In this document: one piece after another, positions 46,858 to 57,899 of the stretch | Layout: each line of letters starts with the position of its first letter | Position numbering within the stretch: position 1 is the first letter of the stretch | NCBI RefSeq assembly: GCF_014633365.1 | Contig: NC_068339.1 | Location: forward strand, 26,731,316-26,795,315 | DNA from: Diospyros lotus | Lineage: Eukaryota > Streptophyta > Magnoliopsida > Ericales > Ebenaceae | DNA length: 64,000 nt | Direction of reading: 5' to 3' | The notes under the pieces: model-generated | Database searches by the model: none | What the model was told of the DNA's origin: nothing | What the model saw: the letters and a program-made list of their open reading frames with translations, nothing else | Position numbers and translations under genes: made by a program

Positions 46858-49690
46858 GATGTGTATGAAAATTATAAATGAAACCAAGCAATTTTTAACT
46901 TCTAAGTTTGATATGAAAGATATGGGAGAAGCTAATGTAATTTTGGGTGTTAAAATCATAAGATGTAATAGTAGCCTAATGCTAACTCAAGAGCATTATG
47001 TAGAGAGGCTACTAAAGAAATTTGGACATTTTGATGTTCAGCATGTGAGCACTCCTTATGATGTTAATACCCATTTAATTAAAAATAAAGGTGATAGTGT
47101 AGTGCAGTCTAAATTATTAGATTTGAATAGCAATGGCACCAACACCAAGAGGGGGGTGAATTGGGTTGTTTTAAAAATTTGATTGAACTTGAAAATCCTT
47201 TTAATGAAAAATGTGATTTTAGTGAAAGTGAGGATTAATGAAATGCTTGAAACAATAAATGAAGCAAATAGCACAAGCATATAAGAGACACAACGATATA
47301 TAGTGGTTCGGCTTAAACCAAGCCTACTCCACTACCTTAGCTCCTCACTAAGGATTTTTCAATCAATCCACTAAAAAACTCCTATCTCTCCGAATAGGCC
47401 CTCTAGCAACAAGCTAGGAAATACAACCTCTTGCTTAAACAAGCAAGCCCTCTAGCAACAAGCTAGGTATTCAACCCCTTGCTTCAATAAGCAAGTCCTC
47501 TAGCACAACAAGCTAGGAATCAAAATCCTCCTACAAGCAATGTAGTCCCTCTAGCAAAACAAGCTAGGAAAATTACAAAGAGATACAAGACAAGAGAGGA
47601 TCTGAGAAACAATATTCTCAATTACAAATTCTCTCAAATATAAATACAAGGCTTGATAATGAATTTAACAAAATGAATACAAAGCCTTGAAAAGAGAACA
47701 AACTTACCAATGAAGCACAACAATGATCTTGGCACTTGGGAGCTTGTAATGTAATCTCTTGGTTGGTTTGAATCACCCATTTGACTTGTATTTATAGTCC
47801 CTTGAGAGCCCATGCACGAATTTTGCCGTTGGTAGTGGGAAAGCCACTTTGGGAGAGTGGAAAAACTAGCCGTTGGGGGTTTATGCGACACAAACGGTCG
47901 ACAGATGCAAGGCATCGAGCATCGATTGACAGATTAGCAAGAATTCAAAATCTGGTCGACAGATCATTTGAGCCGGTTGACAGTTCCTTGTGCAAGCATT
48001 TTGTCGGTCAACAGATGCATAGGCATCGGTCGACAGATGGTGCACACTATCGAAGCACCACGAAATGGCATTCTGTCAGTTAACAGATGGACAAAAAATA
48101 TAAGGCTGGTCGACAGATGGAGAGAAATCTGTTGACAGATAAAACCATCCTTCAGGATATGCATACAGTACAACTTATTTACATTTCTTTTAAGTAAATG
48201 TCCTCATTTTGTTTTATTTATATTTTACCTTTCATTTACTTTAATACATAAATGTAAATAAGAAAGTACCCCTCATTTGGATTCAATAAAAATATCTAAA
48301 AAATCAAAATCCATAAGAATAAGAAAGTAGAATTTGGGTTTTAGTACAAACTTAGGATTTTGCGATTTTACCACCTCCAAGATATACACTTTCTATTTAT
48401 TGAAAAATTCGTTAAAAATCGTTTTAGCACTAATAGATAGAAGATATCAAAATACCAGGAGATAGTTTTCCAAAATGAAATCATTTTCTTATATGTCTCC
48501 TTATAAGGTGCTAGTCTTCCAGACTTAGAAAAATTTTGAAACGTTATCAAAACGAGTTTCAAGACATGATGCATGAACTAAAAGATTTTTCATACGTTTA
48601 AATTTCAAGCCAAAACCTTTCATGCATGTTTCAAAATATGACAAGCTTGTTTTGAAAGATGAGATAAATATAAATGATTTTTCATATTTAAGATTGGATT
48701 TTCATCAAACACATTTATGTTCGAGTTGGTCTTTTGCCTTAGAACAAATTTAGCTCTATGTTGACCAACAACTTCAAAACTAATTTAAAAATAATTTTAG
48801 GAGACTATTTTAAGACTAAATACATGACTTTGCAAATCTCCATATGTATAAGAATGAACTTATTTTGGTTTTCATTTGAACAAAAATAGAATTTGATATT
48901 GAAATTGATATATGTTGAAAATCATAGGCTTGACTCATGACTTAGGGATTAAACCAATATATGTTTGTCATCATCAAAACTAATATACAAAAAGGTGCAA
49001 CATCATAAATATGCTCAGATTATTAGCAGTCTTGATGCATTTGATGAACTTTACTAGACCTGATATAGCTTATGTTATGTAGACTAAGTAGATGTACACA
49101 AAGTCCCAATCGTAATCATTGGTCTACTTTACTTAGACTAATGAGATATTTGAGAGGTACCATGGATTATGGTATTCTATATAATGGATTTCCCGCTATA
49201 TTAGAAGGATACAGGGATGCTAATTGGATCTTTGATTCAGATGAGATAAAATCCACTAGCGGTTATGTGTTCACCTTTGGTGGGAGTGCAGTGTCTTGGA
49301 AATCATCCAAGCAAACGATTATTGCCAAATCCACCATGGAATTAGAGTTTATAACTCTAGAGTTAGCTAGTAATGAGGCTGAGTGGTTGAAAACTTCTTA
49401 GTAGATATTCTATTAGGAAAAAAACCGACACCTTCAGTGTCTCAATGCAATGTGATTGCCAAGCGGCAATAGCCATTGCAAAGAATAAAACTTTCAATGG
49501 TAAAAATTGACATATTTGATTAAGACATAATGTGATAAAGTAGTTGCTGAAAAATTAAATTATTTCCATAAATTATGTGAAGTTAGAAATGAATTTGGCC
49601 GATCCTCTGACTAAACTATTGGGTAGAAAATTAATAAATGAAACATCGATGGGAATGGGACTATTGCCAACTGAGAGAAATTAACAGTGA
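46858..49690 (+). pseudogene. Ty1/copia RT-RNase H relic, split by a solo LTR
   Basis: The first part (46858-47109) reads as the C-terminal half of copia RT (KFDMKDMGEANVILGVKI). The second (49011-49690) continues with TRPDIAY and an RNase H with [18 protein letters not shown] and ADPLTK. Between them lies a SIRE-type solo LTR flanked by TAAAT. Removing it would rejoin the two halves of the relic at the expected place between RT and RNase H. Stops and frameshifts are frequent in the second part. Lineage is a Tork- or Ivana-like copia, not SIRE; I cannot be more exact. Confidence 0.78.
47115..49005 (-). mobile_element. solo LTR of a SIRE-type copia family
   Basis: 1891 bp, minus orientation. 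On the minus strand it starts TGATGTTGCACC and soon has TTTTGATGATGACAAAC, a typical SIRE LTR start. It ends with CCAATTCACCCCCCTCTTGG and finally AATCTAATA. A perfect TSD TAAAT lies at 47110-47114 and 49006-49010. The ends are TG...TA, as in the SIRE element at 12279. It carries a ladder of small hairpins (47334-47567) and an array of GGTCGACAGAT words (47895-48140). Confidence 0.85.
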
Positions 49691-50177
49691 TGGTTACCCA
49701 ACCTATGTGATTGGAGATCCCATGAATTAGGTTCATATGGGTAATAACAAATCATATGTTGATCTTATGGTGAAGCACTATTTTGTTATGGTGTCCCATC
49801 CTATGGTGTAAATAGTGTAGATTAATTGCAATGGAAGAGGGTTGAGATAAGCTCTTAATGAATTTCATATCCCTTATGGGTGGTGGCTAAATTTCTAGGG
49901 CACTCATGAATTACCAGGCATGCGTATAACCTATTAGGGAAAAACTGCGATGAGTACCAAGAATTAAAGGGGTGCAATATGATTGGTGAGAATCATAATT
50001 TACAAGCATGTTCCTTGGTTCATAGAAACTACAAGTTTCACCAATGACTATTAAGTTATGTCTCATTCTTTCTAGACTTGGTTCATAGTCCAAAAGAGTT
50101 CGAGGTGTTACACTCAAGTGCTTAACCTAGCAACAATCATTCCTCTAATTTTAACTCATTTGAAAGATGTGGGGGAT
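49691..50177 (+). other. 3' untranslated region and PPT of the copia relic
   Basis: Non-coding sequence between the RNase H relic and its LTR. It ends in GATGTGGGGGAT (50167-50177), a typical copia polypurine tract just before TGTTGTAAAAG. Confidence 0.65.
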
Positions 50178-50664
50178 TGTTGTAAAAGAATAATATTTCA
50201 AATGGTCTTCAACAGTTGAGGAAGACCGGGTCATGGCTGACCAAGATCCTATGTTGGCTTTAGTTGCATCTTATCCTCTCATCATTTTGCTTTTGAATTA
50301 GTCTTGCTTCTTATCCTTTTGGCCGAGTATTTCTCTTTTCCTACGTACACTTCTTTGGCTATAAAAGGTAGCCTTCATTGCACTTGTAAATCAGAACCAC
50401 AAGCAAGTCTTTCTTTTGCTTACTTATAGTAATCTCCCAGATATATATTTCTTTGTTGCTTTTTGTTTCTGTTTTCAATATACATTCCTTGGCAGCTTCT
50501 TATTTCTATTTGCTTACTTATGCATTCCTTAGTTGCTTCCTGTTTCTGTTCGTGATATACTTATTGTTGTTGCTGTACGTGTTATTCTTCATTCAATTAC
50601 TGCCGTTGTAATTCTGTTGCTGTGTTCATTGATTATAATCTTGTTCTCCTCTTTTTCCCAAACA
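50178..50664 (+). repeat. 3' LTR of the copia relic (about 490 bp)
   Basis: Starts TGTTGTAAAAG right after the polypurine tract. A TATA box (CTATAAAAGG) lies at 50359-50368. The right end is set at the CA at 50664, but without a partner LTR this is uncertain by tens of bases. The T-rich stretch with GCTTCC and GTTTCTGTT repeats after the TATA box is usual for the R-U5 of such LTRs. Confidence 0.6.
50359..50368 (+). promoter_or_regulatory. putative TATA box of the copia LTR
   Basis: CTATAAAAGG about 180 bp into the LTR, followed within 40 bp by leader-like sequence. A good match to the plant TATA consensus. Confidence 0.5.
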
Positions 50665-52108
50665 CCATGAGTGCATGCGGGCTTGGAAGTGCTCGTTATA
50701 TCCTAGGAGAGTATCCATCAGAGCCTTAGCACAATTCATCAAGGGGTGGAAAATAATCTTAAGGATAGTGATGTTTGTCACGCTTCGAGTTCTAGTTACT
50801 TACTATCCATTCTGTCCATTATTCTCCTACAGTCTTGACTCAATAAAAGCATGCTTGCGAGAAATATCAAAGTGTAATTTGTTAGTATACATAGGCATTG
50901 GATTAATTAGGATCTCGTTGCGATTACTGCAAGTAATACATACCAGGAATATTGAAAGACTTTATTGTTACATAAATGAGTCATTAGAAGGTTGAATTTA
51001 TAGGGGTTTTCAATACGTTTCTTTAAAGACATAAATTGTAGTTATCACCTTATTTTTCAGTTTCACTCTTCACTTATCTTTCATATGAGCATAAAGAAAC
51101 CTATGGTCAATAAAAGCATAAATAGACCATATAAGTGTAAAAGAAAAGGTAGCCATGGGTGTAGCCTTAAAGGTTCTCATTCTAGAGGGTCCACTTGAGC
51201 CATTGAAGTCTTTATCTTTCATTCCTTTTCCTAGATGGGTTTTGGTTCTACACTTTCTTTCTTTTTTAATTGTAATTTAATTTGGAAACCCATTGTTTGT
51301 AGGCCAAAAATGTATGCGCAAGCAATCAATTTTTTTTCTTCAATATTCACATGTTGGAAAATAAAAGATTAAGTTGAGACGAGCCTTGGTTTATGTGAAA
51401 CATTGAGCTTTTTTCTGTTTTTTGATAAATGATGAAATTTTTATTTATAAAATGAAGTAACCCCCCCACCCTAAAGGATGTATTGGCTTTCGAAGAAAGC
51501 CAAGATAATACTCTAAAGGCACAAGTACACAGACACATACTGGCCCAAATTGCATTAAATTGTGGCAAATATCAAAGAAATAAGGCCCCAAAATTTCAAA
51601 ATGAAACAAAAATTGAGGTTGTAATTTGTTTCTTTGTGATCAAAAGGTCAAAAGTTTGAGTTAAAAAAATAATTAAAAAGATAAAACACTGAGAAAAATA
51701 GTATTTTCATATTCTCATAAAATAGGTATTCTTCTATGCAAGAGATGCGATTTATTGAAAAATAAATGAATTGTCCTCACCATGTCACAATGCACACAAG
51801 ACCTTCGTGATAGAAACAAGTTCAACAATCGTTGTTGCCATGGTCGCAAAAAATGTGGCTTGATAGACAATTTATGTGTGTATTATCATATATTTTTTTT
51901 GCCACAACTATTATTATTTGTGCTTACATTTGATGCCATAAGAGAATAAGAAAAATCACTTGCATGCATTTGTGCCACCAGTGAGAGTGTTACTGACGCA
52001 ACGTATAACGCATGTATGAAAAAAAATATACCAAAATAAACTTTTGAAAGAACAAACTTTAATGGCCAAAGCTTGGCTTTCAAGAAGACGTAAAAACAAG
52101 ACTATTTT
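50665..52108. other. unassigned sequence, possible gypsy LTR portion and a LINE-like tail
   Basis: No supported gene. 50665-51300 shows nothing I recognise. Near 51420-51460 the minus strand reads TTATAAATAAAAATTTCATC, resembling the 3' end of plant L1-type LINEs; this is weak. The part before 52108 is probably the continuation of the LTR seen at 53888-54157, because the solo LTR between them has a clean ATTTT duplication. Confidence 0.35.
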
Positions 52109-53882
52109 TGTAACACCCGAGAATTTTAGACTCAAATATAATGTAATATTCAAGATTTTTAGATTCAAATACTTGAGAAAATAAGACATTTCAAGTGATT
52201 GTGAAAGTCATGATTGCGGATTTCAAATAAAACGCCAACACAACTTTGGATAACTTTTGAAGATCAAACAACATTTTGTTCCACCTTTGGATCATTTTGG
52301 AGTCCAAACCTTATTTAAACCAAAGTCTTTGTTAAGTCTTCTCTGAGTCTTTGATAAGTCTTCTCCGAGTCTTTGGTAAGTCTTTTCCAAGTTTTTGCTA
52401 AGTCTTCTCCAAGTCTTTTGATTACCTTCCAAGTTTGGGATATGTGGCAAGCATTTATTGGCCACACATGGAAGGAAATAATGCAGCCTCATGATGATGG
52501 GATATGTGGCGAAACACGATTGGCCGAAAACGTTTATAAATAGTACCTTTGGGTTTAGTTTTGGACATTCTAAATCATTCAAAGCCAATTTTATTCCATA
52601 TTGAGAAGTGTGAACGTAAAGAGTGTGTTCTTGAGAGAGAGGGAGAGATTTTGCAAGAAAAACGAGAAAAATCGGTGAAAGAACGAAGGAGATACGAGCC
52701 TCGCCGGAGAAACTATTCATCGCAAGAATTTGGGCTTGAATTTCTGGAAAACAGCCAATTTTTTTATATTCCTGTAGAGGGATGAAAGAGGAGCATGTAG
52801 GAAAAAATGGCGATCAAATTGGAGTTAAAGCGAGAGAGATATGGCCCAAAAACTAAAAGGATGCAAAGCTATCTCTAAAATTAAGGGCGACATGTGCAGT
52901 TCACGCGCCGGGAGGGGGCTGCAGTTGAAGGCGCGCGAGCCACCTTTTGTCGGCACATGAGGGTGCGTGACAACCCCTTTTCCCCTGAAATTTCAAGTAT
53001 CAACCCCTTATTTAATTCCCTATAATCTTATGTAAAATGATTTTAGGTTTAGTTCATGAAAATATGTATTTTCTGTAGAAAAGCAAACCTAGTAAGGTGT
53101 GAAGCCTCAAACATTCAGATCCCATCCAACCAAGTTGATGCAAATACACTATGAATTATATACGATGTTTAAGCACGCTCATGAATCATGTTTATGTGGT
53201 CCCTTATGTTATGTTTCAAGTAAGTTTCATGTTCTCAAGCAAGTTACGAGACCGAGATTTAATAGCGCTATGCACGGAGGTTCTTACCCTTGTAAATTGG
53301 TAGAACCTATGGTGTCCCCGTATGTTATACGTTCATGTTTCAAGTTCATGTCATGACATGTTTAAATACGCCTGATGGTTCTTTTGTACTTACTGAGATT
53401 TGCATAATCTCACCCCTTATGTTCCCCCTAGGTGATCATGAATGAGGAGATCGGGACGTGGACGTGGAGCATGGTGACCCTTTAAAAGAAATTTTCAATA
53501 ATTGAAATCTTATTTTCTCTCTTTCTATCAAAAGAAAGATTTTCAGTATTGAACTCTTATGTTATATGTACACTATTGCTACATCGTATATCCTTAAAGC
53601 TCATACAAGTTTATGAAATGTCGAGTCTCGATTTAAGTTTCAGGTTTCTCTATATGGATGCTATTTCTACAAAGCATATTTGCTAAGTCTTTCTTTCTTA
53701 TGTAAAAACCATATTTTCAGTGTCAAACTTTATATTTATATGAAACATGCTTTGAATTTTATTATGTTGAAACTTTACTTAAGTTTATAAAAGTGTTGTT
53801 TCTCAAGTTCTTTTATGCTAAACCTGGAAGTTCATATGAACATTATTATAATTAAGCATGTTTTTAAGTTACAGGTGTCACA
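52109..53882 (+). mobile_element. solo LTR, gypsy-type (1774 bp)
   Basis: Begins TGTAACACCCGAG and ends ACAGGTGTCACA. A perfect TSD ATTTT flanks it (52104-52108 and 53883-53887). A TATA box (TATAAATA) is at 52535-52542 in plus orientation. Five imperfect 22-bp tandem units lie about 100-210 bp upstream of it. It is a different family from the 54158 LTR, although both start TGTAACACC. It interrupts the Reina/CRM-type relic. Confidence 0.88.
52324..52432. repeat. 22-bp tandem repeat, about five units
   Basis: Units of the form AGTCTTTGATAAGTCTTCTCCG start at 52324, 52346, 52368 and 52390, with a partial fifth to about 52432. They diverge by one to four bases and end about 100 bp before the TATA box of the solo LTR. 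Confidence 0.85.
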
Positions 53883-53887
53883 ATTTT

Positions 53888-54157
53888 GCTAAGAAAACTC
53901 AAATAGGTTGTCGAAATTTATATTGAGAAAAACTTATTACAAACTCTAGGTTCTAGGCATATTTATAGTGTTTGGTTAATCCAAATCCGTCGAATATTTG
54001 TAACTAAAATCCAACTAGAATCCAAATAAAAATAAAACCTAATCAAACATAAGTAGAATCCTAAAACATATGAAGTATTAAAATATTGTTTGCTATTATT
54101 TCAGCATTGTTGTTCTGGTGCTATTATTCCGATTTGGTCAGGTTGGTCTTGGGACGG
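53888..54157 (-). repeat. probable LTR fragment of the Reina/CRM-type gypsy relic
   Basis: The sequence lies between two solo LTRs that each have their own TSD, so it belongs to the older target. On the minus strand it has CTATAAATATGCC, a TATA-like box, near 53956-53968. It lies downstream of the minus-strand pol relic, where that element's 3' LTR should be. No second copy was found. Confidence 0.4.
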
Positions 54158-55772
54158 TGTAACACCTAGTGTTTTTGGTGTTAAGAGAATGAGAAAGGAA
54201 GTGGAAAATTTTCAAAAATGTCCTTAAAAAAGGTGATGGATCCTTGAGAAGAATAGTGCCCTATGAGAGGGGCATTTTGGTAATTTGGATAGTGAAGTCC
54301 ATAAAGGGTATTTTGGTAAATTGAAAATAATTCCTAGGTGGAATTAAGTAAGTGAATTGAATTCTCATTTTTGTATGTATGTGGAGATAAATGGGATTAA
54401 TAATTCACAAGGGGCATTTTAGTAAATTGGAGTGAAATTCCATAAAAGAATTAAATTATGAAAAATAGGAAAAATGGTGAATATTCAATTTTGTGAGAAA
54501 TAATTGACTATTTTTCCTAAATTGGTGAATTAATATGGTGATGCCACATGGTTGGCTTAGATGGAAACTTGGAAGCCAAGATTAGTGTTTAGAGATGACA
54601 CTTAGCAAAGTCTTGTTTAGGTAAAATGGAGAGATTTAATTAATGCAAAAAGAAATTATATTTAGTCTTTCAAGCATTTAATGAGAGGCATGATTTTGGT
54701 GAATTAAAGAAATCCAAAAGAAAATGGAAAATTAGTCACCCATTAATGTTTGAAAAATGTGGGATTTATTTAAAGGGAAAAGAAATGAATTATGTCTCTC
54801 ATGTGATGGATATGAAAATAGTCTCATTTAAATAAATGGGAAAGAAATGGGAAATTCAAGAAATCCAATAGGTGAGATTTATTCTTAAAAAGAGAATGGA
54901 TATAAGGGTAGGGATTTAAAGAGAGGAAATGGCATGGATTGTGCTTCTTCCAAGAGAGATGAATTTAATCTAAAAAGACAGATGGTTGAGATTTAGTTCT
55001 CCTTAAGCACATGGATTGTGCTTTTAGTGAATGGTATAGATTCATTCTTGAAAAATGGAGAATTAATATATAATGGCAAGTAGGGAAGACTTGTCTTCTT
55101 TTGGCCATTTGAAGAAAGAAAGAATGGGAGAAGAAAAGAAAAAGGAAAGGAAAGGAAGAGGATCAAGGTAAAGACTCTTTCTTAGATTAGAAAATCATTT
55201 TGTTCCTCTTGAGTGGTGGCTTAGCTATCTTATTTTTTTTTTAGGTTACTTTGACTAAGAAAGTTGAAGCAAGGAGGTTCTTGGAAGCCAAAGATTGTGG
55301 GAGCTTCAAAGAATGGAAAGAGGTAAGGGATAGCCCCATGAGATGGTGGCTTTGCAAGGTTGTAAGTATGGTTCATGAGCAAATATATGTGCATTGACAT
55401 GTTGTTTGTGTTCAAGGACCTATGGCCACGAGGTTGTGTGGGGTAGGGTAGGTGAAAGCCCTAACTTTATTGCATTGCATGCATTAGTATCCCATTTTAT
55501 ATTCATGTTCATACTTATTGTCATTGCACCCTTATTGAGCTTAATAGATTATGAGGTTTTTACTCTCACATATAGGTGGTAAAGGCATGGAAAAAATCAA
55601 GGTAAAGATGGAATGGCATGTGGAGCCATGGAAATGAAGATCCAAGATCATTGTATAGCTTATGGAAGCCTATGTTTGTTATTTGTGATTCATGTTGTAA
55701 TAAGCACCATGAGTGGTGTAAGGACTATTATCATTATTATATATATTTGTGTAAGCTTTGGTGGGAGAAAGT

Positions 55773-57275
55773 CACTACAAAAAAATTGATTTTTTGTGAC
55801 GGTTTTGAAACCGTCGCAAAATATGATTTTTGCGGTGGTTTTTTTAAAATTTTGCGGCAGTTTCATAAAATCACCGCAAAATTTAGTAAAACATGTTAAT
55901 TAATTTAAAAAATAATTAAATAATAAAAAAATTAAATTCTATTTCGCGGCGGTGTTTTAGAAACGGCTACTAAATTCAAAAAAAAAAAAAATTTAAATTA
56001 AAATTAAATTAACATTTGCGACGGTTTTCAAAAACCTCCACAAAATTCAAAAAGAATTAAATTTAGCGACGGTTTTTAATCGCTGCTAAATTTAAAAAAA
56101 TTAAATAATTTAAAATTAAATTAATATTTGCGACAGTTTTTGAAAACTACCACAAAATTCAAAAAATATTAAATTCAGCAGCAGTTTTTCAAAAAATCGT
56201 CGCTAAATTTTAAAAAAATTAAATAATTCAAAATTAAAAATAAAATAATATTTGCAGCAATTTTCAAAAACTACCGCAAAATTCATTAAAAAATTAAATT
56301 TAGCGGCGGTTTTTGAAACCGCGGCTAAATTGAAAAAATAATAATTAAAAATTAAAATTAAATAAAGATCTGAAATATTAAAATTCATTATTTTCATTAA
56401 AAAATTAAATTTTGCTTCAGAAAATAATTAAAAATTAAATAAATATAAAATCTTAAAAATAAATTTAAAATTGCATTTAAATTAATAGCAAAATTCATTA
56501 AAAATATAATTTTAAAAATAAAAATAAATTTAACAAAAGTTTAATATATAAAATTTTAATAATTTTTAAGAAATATATAAAATCTTCTTTTTTATTTTTA
56601 ATCAATTAATTTATTTAATTTAACTCAATTAATTTATTTTTAATTTATTATATTATTGTTTTAAAAAATAATCAATTAATAAATTTTTTTTAATATATCT
56701 TAAAAAATATAAAATATAATTCTGAAAATTAGTTGTTAGATTAGTATATAATATATATATGTGCATATATGTTAAGGGGTTCTTCGTAGATCAGGCGGTT
56801 CGCGTGCGCGCGCGCGCACAAGGGGTCTTGGGTTCGAAACTTGGGGAGAGTGTGTTGGGATTTAATTTCCAACATCGCCACGTGGCGCGCGCACAAGCAG
56901 GTCGGGCGCGGGGCCAGGCTGGCTTGTGCAAGCAGTAAAAAAATTAAATTTTTAATTTTAGCGGCAGTTTCAAAACCGTCGCTAAAATTAACAATTTAAT
57001 TTTTTCTATTAATTTTAGCGGCTGTTTTGAAACTGCCGCTAAAATTAAAAATTTATTTTTTTTAAATTTTTAGCGGCGGTTTCAAAATTGCTGCTAAATA
57101 TTATAGAAACAGCCACTAAATCACTTATTTAGCGGCGGTTTTTAAAACAGCCACAAAATTTAAAATTAACGGCAGTTATTCCAGCGGTTGTTAAAAATCG
57201 CCGCTAAACGCTCCGCGACAGCTAACTTAGCGGCGGTTAAAAACTGTAGCCAAATGCTAATTTTTTTTTGTAATG
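55773..57275. mobile_element. small non-autonomous CACTA-type element (1503 bp)
   Basis: Starts CACTACAAAAAAATT and ends AATTTTTTTTTGTAATG, so the right terminus has one change from GTAGTG. The 3-bp duplication AGT flanks it (55770-55772 and 57276-57278). Arrays of GCGGCGGTTTTTAAAACCGC-type inverted repeats fill about 55797-56330 and 56955-57240. The middle (56340-56760) is extremely AT-rich. No ORF. A tRNA-like pol III promoter pair lies at 56787-56840. Confidence 0.85.
56780..56845 (+). other. tRNA-derived, SINE-like pol III promoter fragment
   Basis: TAGATCAGGCGG at 56787-56798 is one base from the tRNA A box TAGCTCAGNNGG, and GGTTCGAAAC at 56831-56840 is a B box. Their start-to-start distance is 44 nt, as in a tRNA without an intron. 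The flanks do not fold into an acceptor or T stem, so it is not a tRNA gene. It is GC-rich inside an AT-rich element and followed by GCCACGTGGCGCGC at 56878-56891. Confidence 0.45.
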
Positions 57276-57899
57276 AGTGGGTATTTGTGATGTATGGGTG
57301 ATGAGTGTAAAATTTGGGCTAAAAGGGCCGAGAATTTTTTTTTGAGCCATGTAGGTGAGTTGCGGGCGGCAGGCGTGTGACAGGCAGGGCCCGGGTGCGC
57401 GGCCAAGCATGGTAGGTTTTTCTTAGTTGATTATGGGCCCTGGAGGAATTTTCAAAAATAAAGGGATTTTGAGTATTTTTGGAGAAAATGCCAAAATTTT
57501 TGGAAATTTAAATTATATGAGTTTCTCCTCCAAAATTGGTAAAAATCAATAGGTTGATTGAAATTGGGAAAGCCAATGGGATGTTGAAATTTTAAATTAT
57601 ATGGAGCCCAGTGGAATTCTTGGAGAAAAGAGAAATTAAAATAATAAAATGAGGACTAGGCAAACTTAGTGGAAATAAATTAGCCAAGTGTGGTATAGTT
57701 AAAGCCCAAGTCTGCTGGTGGATTCGGGGATTGAGGGAAGGGAAGGACGAATCCTAGTTCCCACCTAGGGCGTTTAGTGTCAAAACATAGTCCGCCCTTC
57801 GCAAAAGGCCAGGCATGTGAGCAATTCAGATGATTGTTCACGAGTGGCACCCGTAATTGGGAACAGAGCGTCACAGACAGGTCTTAATTTGTGACCATA

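Larger units (their letters stand above)
54158..57875 (+). mobile_element. solo Tekay-family LTR containing a CACTA element
   Basis: Begins TGTAACACCTAGTG and ends GAGCGTCACA. Flanking pentamers are GACGG (54153-54157) and GACAG (57876-57880), a TSD with one later change. Without the CACTA insertion and its 3-bp duplication it is about 2212 bp. It is close to the truncated copy at 44914-46855 and, reversed, to 43213-44764. Inside the final 500 bp a GC-rich patch (57360-57410) and the ACCTAGGGCG stretch match the other copies. Confidence 0.85.

Noticed and set aside
47334..48140. CRISPR-like array from evenly spaced hairpins and repeated words
   Set aside because: Plant nuclear context, variable repeats and a clear LTR setting with a TSD. 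No cas-like genes.
56780..56845. Functional tRNA gene
   Set aside because: A and B boxes are spaced correctly, but acceptor and T stems do not form. Reported instead as a SINE-like promoter fragment.
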